Source of the DNA: Methylomarinum sp. | Lineage (GTDB): Bacteria > Pseudomonadota > Gammaproteobacteria > Methylococcales > Methylomonadaceae | Length of the DNA stretch: 10,950 nt | Direction of reading: 5' to 3' | Assembly: GCA_013139755.1 (NCBI GenBank) | Contig: WTAG01000030.1 | Coordinates: forward strand, 1 to 10,950 | Shown: piece after piece, positions 7,760 through 10,950 of the stretch | Layout of the letters: each line of letters starts with the position of its first letter | How positions within the stretch are numbered: the first letter of the stretch is position 1 | Notes under the pieces: generated by a model | The model's database searches: none | Told to the model about the DNA's origin: nothing | The model's input: only the letters and a program-made list of their open reading frames with translations | Made by a program: the position numbers and the translations under genes

Positions 7760-8539
7760 TTAAAAAGTACTGTTAAATATCACTTTTTCAGAAACATTAG
7801 GAAATGAAAAGGTTTTAATAACTGTTTCTACACATTCAGACAAAACATCGTCATTCGTATCACCAATTAAATTGACACTTATTTCAGTCACTTCAGCAGC
7901 AAGAACACTCCAAGTAGCATTTATACCCTGTGTTGTTCGATACAGTTTTTTACATAACCTAAGTTCAGGCTCTATCACTGCAATCATTTGTTGTTTATCA
8001 ATAGTTCCGAAGGAACCTTTAACCTGAATCATTTTTTTTATGTCACGCATTTTGACAGAGGTTGTTCTCTCAATTTGTTTTGACTGACTCCCTGTTAGCG
8101 GTTGAACAAATGATAAAACACAATAAAGGCCTCTTTTCTTCCCCATCGGTCCTTCACAGCTTAATTTATTATCAATCCAGCCACTACAATTATTCAATTT
8201 AGCCTGACTTAGCCAAGGAGATAGCATATCTGAGAACTCTAATTGTAAAATATTGCCTGTTCTATTCAGACATATCATTTGAAACTCAGGACTCATGAAT
8301 TCAGATGGAATTGACTTTACCCAAAGCCTACCTTTTCCTGATAACTCAAAAACTGTACCTATTGAAATATCGGGAGATTCTGTACATTTATTTTTAATCA
8401 CACTGACGCCAGAACTTCTATTATTTTGCAACTGCAGTACGCCACATTCTGATGCGTTAACATGACTAGTCAATAATAAAAACAAACTATTCCAACAAAA
8501 TATCTTCAATAGCTTTATATGTTTAAAATATTTTTTCAT
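7760..8539 (-). CDS. Cysteine-rich secreted protein with AgmX/PglI-like C-terminal domain
   Basis: 259 aa. The ATG at 8539 has AAGG 7 nt upstream. Residues 1-29 form a signal peptide ending VNA; no lipobox is seen. The N-terminal part holds six Cys (32, 52, 90, 118, 128, 140), an even number that suggests disulfides in the periplasm. The last 75 residues follow a pattern known from the C-terminal domain of AgmX/PglI-type proteins: a Cys after a short helix (C196), a beta strand with alternating hydrophobics (ATWSVLAAEVTEISV), a second Cys in a helix (C236), then FSFP and a terminal strand. That domain's molecular role is not settled. As first gene before the cyclase, it may supply or sense the ligand for CHASE2 (inference). 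The domain call rests on pattern alone. Confidence 0.72.
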   Translation of the reverse strand: MKKYFKHIKLLKIFCWNSLFLLLTSHVNASECGVLQLQNNRSSGVSVIKNKCTESPDISIGTVFELSGKGRLWVKSIPSEFMSPEFQMICLNRTGNILQLEFSDMLSPWLSQAKLNNCSGWIDNKLSCEGPMGKKRGLYCVLSFVQPLTGSQSKQIERTTSVKMRDIKKMIQVKGSFGTIDKQQMIAVIEPELRLCKKLYRTTQGINATWSVLAAEVTEISVNLIGDTNDDVLSECVETVIKTFSFPNVSEKVIFNSTF

Positions 8540-8570
8540 CTCATCGCCTTTACGTTTCGTTTTAACTAGA

Positions 8571-8599
8571 ATTATATAAAAATTGTAACAATAAACTCT
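8571..8599 (-). promoter_or_regulatory. Candidate promoter for the cyclase/caspase operon
   Basis: A perfect TATAAT (8576-8571, minus strand) lies about 32 nt before the ATG at 8539, predicting a leader of roughly 25 nt. The -35 position at 17-nt spacing reads AGAGTT, a poor match, so activation by a regulator is possible. The surrounding DNA is AT-rich, which raises the chance of a coincidental -10 box. Confidence 0.35.
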
Positions 8600-8722
8600 G
8601 TAGGAAAACTTATTGCTTTTTCCCTAATCCTTATCAAACAAAGAGCTTTTGCGAACTGAATTCCTCCAAAAAATGCTGACTTTTCCTTGGATATAGTCAA
8701 ACCCTAGGGGCAAGACAAAATT

Positions 8723-8773
8723 GAAGTGGGACTTTAGTCCCGCATAAGTCAAGCGAGGCAAAAGCCTCACTTC
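8723..8773. repeat. Inverted pair of REP-like hairpin elements (BIME-like doublet)
   Basis: Two 21-nt units face each other across a 9-nt spacer (8744-8752). The plus-strand unit is 8723-8743 and the minus-strand unit is 8773-8753. Each starts GAAGTG and ends CGC, and each folds into a 7-bp stem with a 4-nt loop (TTTA or TTTT). The stem cores differ by paired changes (GGAC/GTCC against AGGC/GCCT), so pairing is kept. This is the layout of REP doublets moved by RAYT-type transposases. It lies between the stop of the small secreted gene and the cyclase operon and may also act in mRNA ending or stability. No transposase is in the window. Confidence 0.65.
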
Positions 8774-8827
8774 CAAATTGACAAAATTATTTTAACCACT
8801 CAGCAGAAATACAGAATGATTTGATAA

Positions 8828-9196
8828 TTACTTTGGAATAATTACCGTAAAATGCTCCCCAGCTTGCCCATAGAGATGAAGCACATCATCTAGCAACTCT
8901 CCATGAACATACTCTGTCTTTCCATTTTTAAACATCTGTCCGCTAACGATTTTTTTATTGGCAATATCAACAACAAATCGAACATATTTTGAATCGGCAT
9001 AGCCTTCAATTTGATATTGTTCTATTTTGTTAGATGTTGTGTTAATTTTATTCTTTTTCTGGTCGTGTTGTTTAATCAATGGTTTCTTCGCAGGGGTATC
9101 ATCATTCGCTACAAAAAACACTTCAGCAAAACTAACCTTTTGCCAAACCAGTATGATCAAGAAAATAACCAGCAATTTATTCATAAACCTATTCAC
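8828..9196 (-). CDS. Small secreted protein of unknown function
   Basis: 122 aa from a GTG at 9196, or 118 aa from an ATG at 9184; neither has an ideally placed Shine-Dalgarno. The ATG version gives a textbook signal peptide (MNKLLVIFLIILVW...SFA). The mature protein has a Lys/Asn-rich linker (about 36-58), then a compact, probably beta-rich end (YVRFVVDIANKKIVSGQMF, then HFTVIIPK). No Cys or catalytic motif is seen and I do not recognise the family. It begins 7 bp after the DUF2807 gene and is almost certainly co-transcribed with it. Confidence 0.7.
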   Translation of the reverse strand: MNRFMNKLLVIFLIILVWQKVSFAEVFFVANDDTPAKKPLIKQHDQKKNKINTTSNKIEQYQIEGYADSKYVRFVVDIANKKIVSGQMFKNGKTEYVHGELLDDVLHLYGQAGEHFTVIIPK

Positions 9197-9203
9197 ATTA
9201 TTT

Positions 9204-9923
9204 CTATTCGCCCGCTACAATATCGCCTACACCTGAAATTTGTTTACTGATTTTTGTTGGCTTAACAAAAAAGAGAATATCACCCACACCAGAAACTTTT
9301 GCTTTCAATTCTTTATGTGCAGTCAACTCTACATTACCGGAACCCTGAAGATTGACCGTTACAAAATCAGAATCTAAAGATTTCATCTTTACATCACTTG
9401 TACCATGAATATTTAAGTCTAAGACCGAAGCATTTCCATTGGCATATAAATCAACGGCCCCCATCACCTTAAGCTTTAATTGCTTTGTTGCTATTGCATC
9501 AAGCGCAACATTACTCGTACCATTAATGTCCATAGATTCTATTTCGGGTGATGAAACAATCACGATAATTGGATTTCGACTACTATAAGATTGTTCCATT
9601 GATATATACAGCGTATGACCAACAACCTCAGTAACCACCTTATTAACCAGGTTGTCATCAGCCGTAATCACCAAAGAAAGCGGGCCTTGCCTGTATTTGA
9701 TATCAAACCCTCCACGGCTATTTAATGATGAAAAATTCTCTATCTTTCGCTCAATTGTCTGCTTAACACCCGATCCTTTAATAGAAAAATGCTCTCCCCC
9801 GACCTCTTTTCCATTAATGATTATTTTCCCAGTAGAAACTGTATTGTCAGAAACAAACCAAGAACCCGCAAAGGCCGTTGAAATATCAAAAATTATAAGA
9901 ACTATTACAGCGAATACATGCAT
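9204..9923 (-). CDS. Secreted DUF2807 (head GIN domain) protein
   Basis: 239 aa. The ATG at 9923 is chosen because AGAGG lies 8 nt upstream; an in-frame GTG at 9932 overlaps that Shine-Dalgarno and cannot use it. Residues 1 to about 19 form a signal peptide ending AFA. The mature part fits the DUF2807 / putative auto-transporter adhesin head GIN family: a pattern like FSSLNSRGGFDIKYRQG, then an ITADDNLV segment, then repeated short strands with Gly-Ser-Gly-like turns (INGTSNV, IHGTSDV, LQGSGNV, VSGVGDI) that suggest a right-handed beta-helix or beta-sheet stack. Members are exported; their biochemical role is unknown. It probably forms a two-gene unit with the small secreted gene that follows. 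Confidence 0.82.
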   Translation of the reverse strand: MHVFAVIVLIIFDISTAFAGSWFVSDNTVSTGKIIINGKEVGGEHFSIKGSGVKQTIERKIENFSSLNSRGGFDIKYRQGPLSLVITADDNLVNKVVTEVVGHTLYISMEQSYSSRNPIIVIVSSPEIESMDINGTSNVALDAIATKQLKLKVMGAVDLYANGNASVLDLNIHGTSDVKMKSLDSDFVTVNLQGSGNVELTAHKELKAKVSGVGDILFFVKPTKISKQISGVGDIVAGE

Positions 9924-10042
9924 AATATACACCTCTGTTTTTTGTAACTAACAAGAGTCGTTATAAGCGTCATCGTTCACAAACAATTATGCTTCTACCC
10001 CTTTTTTAAACAGCTCTACATTGATCGTTATAAAACCGAGTA

Positions 10043-10618
10043 TTAGGGGGATTTACGAAATTGCACTCTTCTATTAACTGCTGCAAACGGGTCAACACCT
10101 GGTAATGATTGACTTTCGCCCATTCCAGTAACAAACAATCTATTTGAAGCGATATTAAAATTATTTCTTAAGTAATTTTTTACTGATTCAGCCCTTCTCT
10201 CAGACAAATATCGGTTATAGTTCTCCGAACCACTGGCATCAGTGTGACCTTCAATCAGCAACTTTTCTCCTGAGAAATCAGGTAAACTCAGCATCCTTCC
10301 AATTTCATTCAGAAAAGGCTTTGATTCGTTAAGAATTTCAGATGAATTATAGCCAAACTTTATAGGCAAACCGATGGTTGAACTTTGTTGACTAACAGCC
10401 TTTGGCTCAGACAAGTTTTTAGGTTTACCAAAACTGATTGATCGCATTTTTATACCCGCTGGTTTCATTTCAGCAGGTTGATTAGAAAATAAAATACTGC
10501 CCATTTCCTCAGCTGACGGGGCTTTATCAGAGTACATTTTTACTGCTTGTGCATTTGCAGCTTGCCAAACAAACAACGCTAAAACCCAACTAAAACTTAC
10601 TTTTTTAAAAGTAGACAT
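10043..10618 (-). CDS. OmpA-family peptidoglycan-binding periplasmic protein
   Basis: 191 aa. The ATG at 10618 is preferred over the in-frame GTG at 10633 because GAGGG sits 8 nt upstream of the ATG. Residues 1 to about 23 form a signal peptide ending ANA; no lipobox and no N-terminal barrel are seen, so this is a soluble or loosely held OmpA_C protein. The OmpA-like domain occupies about residues 84-189. It contains EGHTDASGSENYNRYLSERRA with Asp127 and Arg142, the pair that grips diaminopimelate in this family, and ends with a typical NRRVQF. A Ser/Pro/Lys-rich linker (about 45-83) precedes it. It probably anchors an envelope partner to the cell wall. Gaps of about 80 bp before and 119 bp after suggest a separate unit or loose operon. 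Confidence 0.88.
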   Translation of the reverse strand: MSTFKKVSFSWVLALFVWQAANAQAVKMYSDKAPSAEEMGSILFSNQPAEMKPAGIKMRSISFGKPKNLSEPKAVSQQSSTIGLPIKFGYNSSEILNESKPFLNEIGRMLSLPDFSGEKLLIEGHTDASGSENYNRYLSERRAESVKNYLRNNFNIASNRLFVTGMGESQSLPGVDPFAAVNRRVQFRKSP

Positions 10619-10697
10619 GATAACTACCCTCACTCATTTCTTATATTTCTGCCTAGTACACTTAAATTTAAAGATTTTTAATCAAAAAAAATAAACT

Positions 10698-10950
10698 CTA
10701 TTTTTTACTCCATCGAGTCACTTTTTCACTCCTATCAAAAAAAACAATTTGCGTTTGATACTCCCAAGATCGCCATTTATCCCATTCTTTATCCTTTGCT
10801 GTCCCTGTACAAGTCCAACAAGGCCTACCCCACGCTGCGCGAACTTGATCAGTTGTCATCCCAACGAGTAAATAACCTTCATTAATCACCTTAATCATCT
10901 CAGCACTCCATTCCGGATGCTCTTCAATAATTTGTGAGCGCCTAACAGGA
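10698..10950 (-). CDS. BamE/SmpA-like protein, 5' end beyond window
   Basis: The frame is open from the window edge to the TAG at 10698-10700. An ATG at 10898 would give 66 aa, but open sequence upstream (IIEEHPEWSAE) continues a pattern seen in this family, so the true start is probably outside the window. The visible part has the SmpA/OmlA-like core: GYLLVGMTTDQVRAAWGRP, then EYQTQIVFF, and a final VTRW. Such small periplasmic or lipid-anchored domains help outer-membrane assembly or bind envelope partners. The signal peptide and any lipid Cys cannot be seen. A CWTC pair follows the GRP turn, unusual for BamE itself, so this is a relative rather than BamE proper. Confidence 0.68.
   Translation of the reverse strand, partial: PVRRSQIIEEHPEWSAEMIKVINEGYLLVGMTTDQVRAAWGRPCWTCTGTAKDKEWDKWRSWEYQTQIVFFDRSEKVTRWSKK

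Noticed and set aside
8702..8709. CCCTAGGG palindrome next to the REP doublet
   Set aside because: A single 8-bp palindrome with no second copy or position relative to a promoter is too weak to call an operator.
9011..9250. Overlapping plus-strand open frames opposite the small secreted gene
   Set aside because: They are antisense to a gene with a clear signal peptide and are rich in Phe/Ile from AT-rich DNA.
9933..10042. Promoter for the DUF2807 gene (TATAAC at 9965-9960)
   Set aside because: The -10-like box has no convincing -35 at 16-18 nt spacing, so it is not listed as a feature.

Overview
The window is AT-rich DNA, probably a little under 40% G+C by eye. It carries nine protein genes, all read from the minus strand, so transcription runs from high to low coordinates. 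Two genes run off the edges: a BamE/SmpA-like protein on the right and a Wzz/GumC-type polysaccharide co-polymerase on the left. Signal peptides, a lipobox, an outer-membrane beta-barrel and an OmpA peptidoglycan-binding domain point to a Gram-negative bacterium, most likely a gammaproteobacterium. A Methylococcales-like or Thiotrichales-like organism would fit, but the sequence alone does not settle this. No RNA gene, CRISPR array or insertion sequence was found.

Layout in the direction of transcription. (i) 10950-10698: small BamE/SmpA-like protein, partial. (ii) 10618-10043: periplasmic OmpA-domain protein. (iii) 9923-9204 and 9196-8828: a secreted DUF2807 (head GIN domain) protein and a small secreted protein, 7 bp apart. 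(iv) An intergenic region with two inverted 21-nt REP-like hairpins (8723-8773) and a candidate promoter. (v) 8539-3329: a tight block of a cysteine-rich secreted protein with an AgmX/PglI-like C-terminal domain, a CHASE2 receptor class III nucleotide cyclase, and a lipoprotein with Sel1 repeats, a long coiled coil and a caspase-like (C14) peptidase domain. The gaps here are 10 bp, then essentially none. (vi) 3248-2037: an autotransporter-type outer-membrane barrel with its own good sigma70-type promoter. (vii) 1749-1: a GumC/Wzz-like co-polymerase whose cytoplasmic tail resembles a catalytically dead tyrosine recombinase. Its leader can form a structure that hides its Shine-Dalgarno sequence.

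How the genes may work together (inference). All nine products appear exported or membrane-anchored. The strongest candidate for an undescribed system is block (v), perhaps with (vi). A secreted protein and a periplasmic CHASE2 sensor could report an envelope signal to a cytoplasmic cyclase, while a co-translated caspase-like lipoprotein acts in the periplasm. The cyclase keeps its metal-binding and transition-state residues but has lost both usual purine-selecting residues, so its product cannot be assumed to be cAMP. The flanking OmpA, DUF2807 and polysaccharide genes suggest a cell-surface region, but a shared function is not shown.
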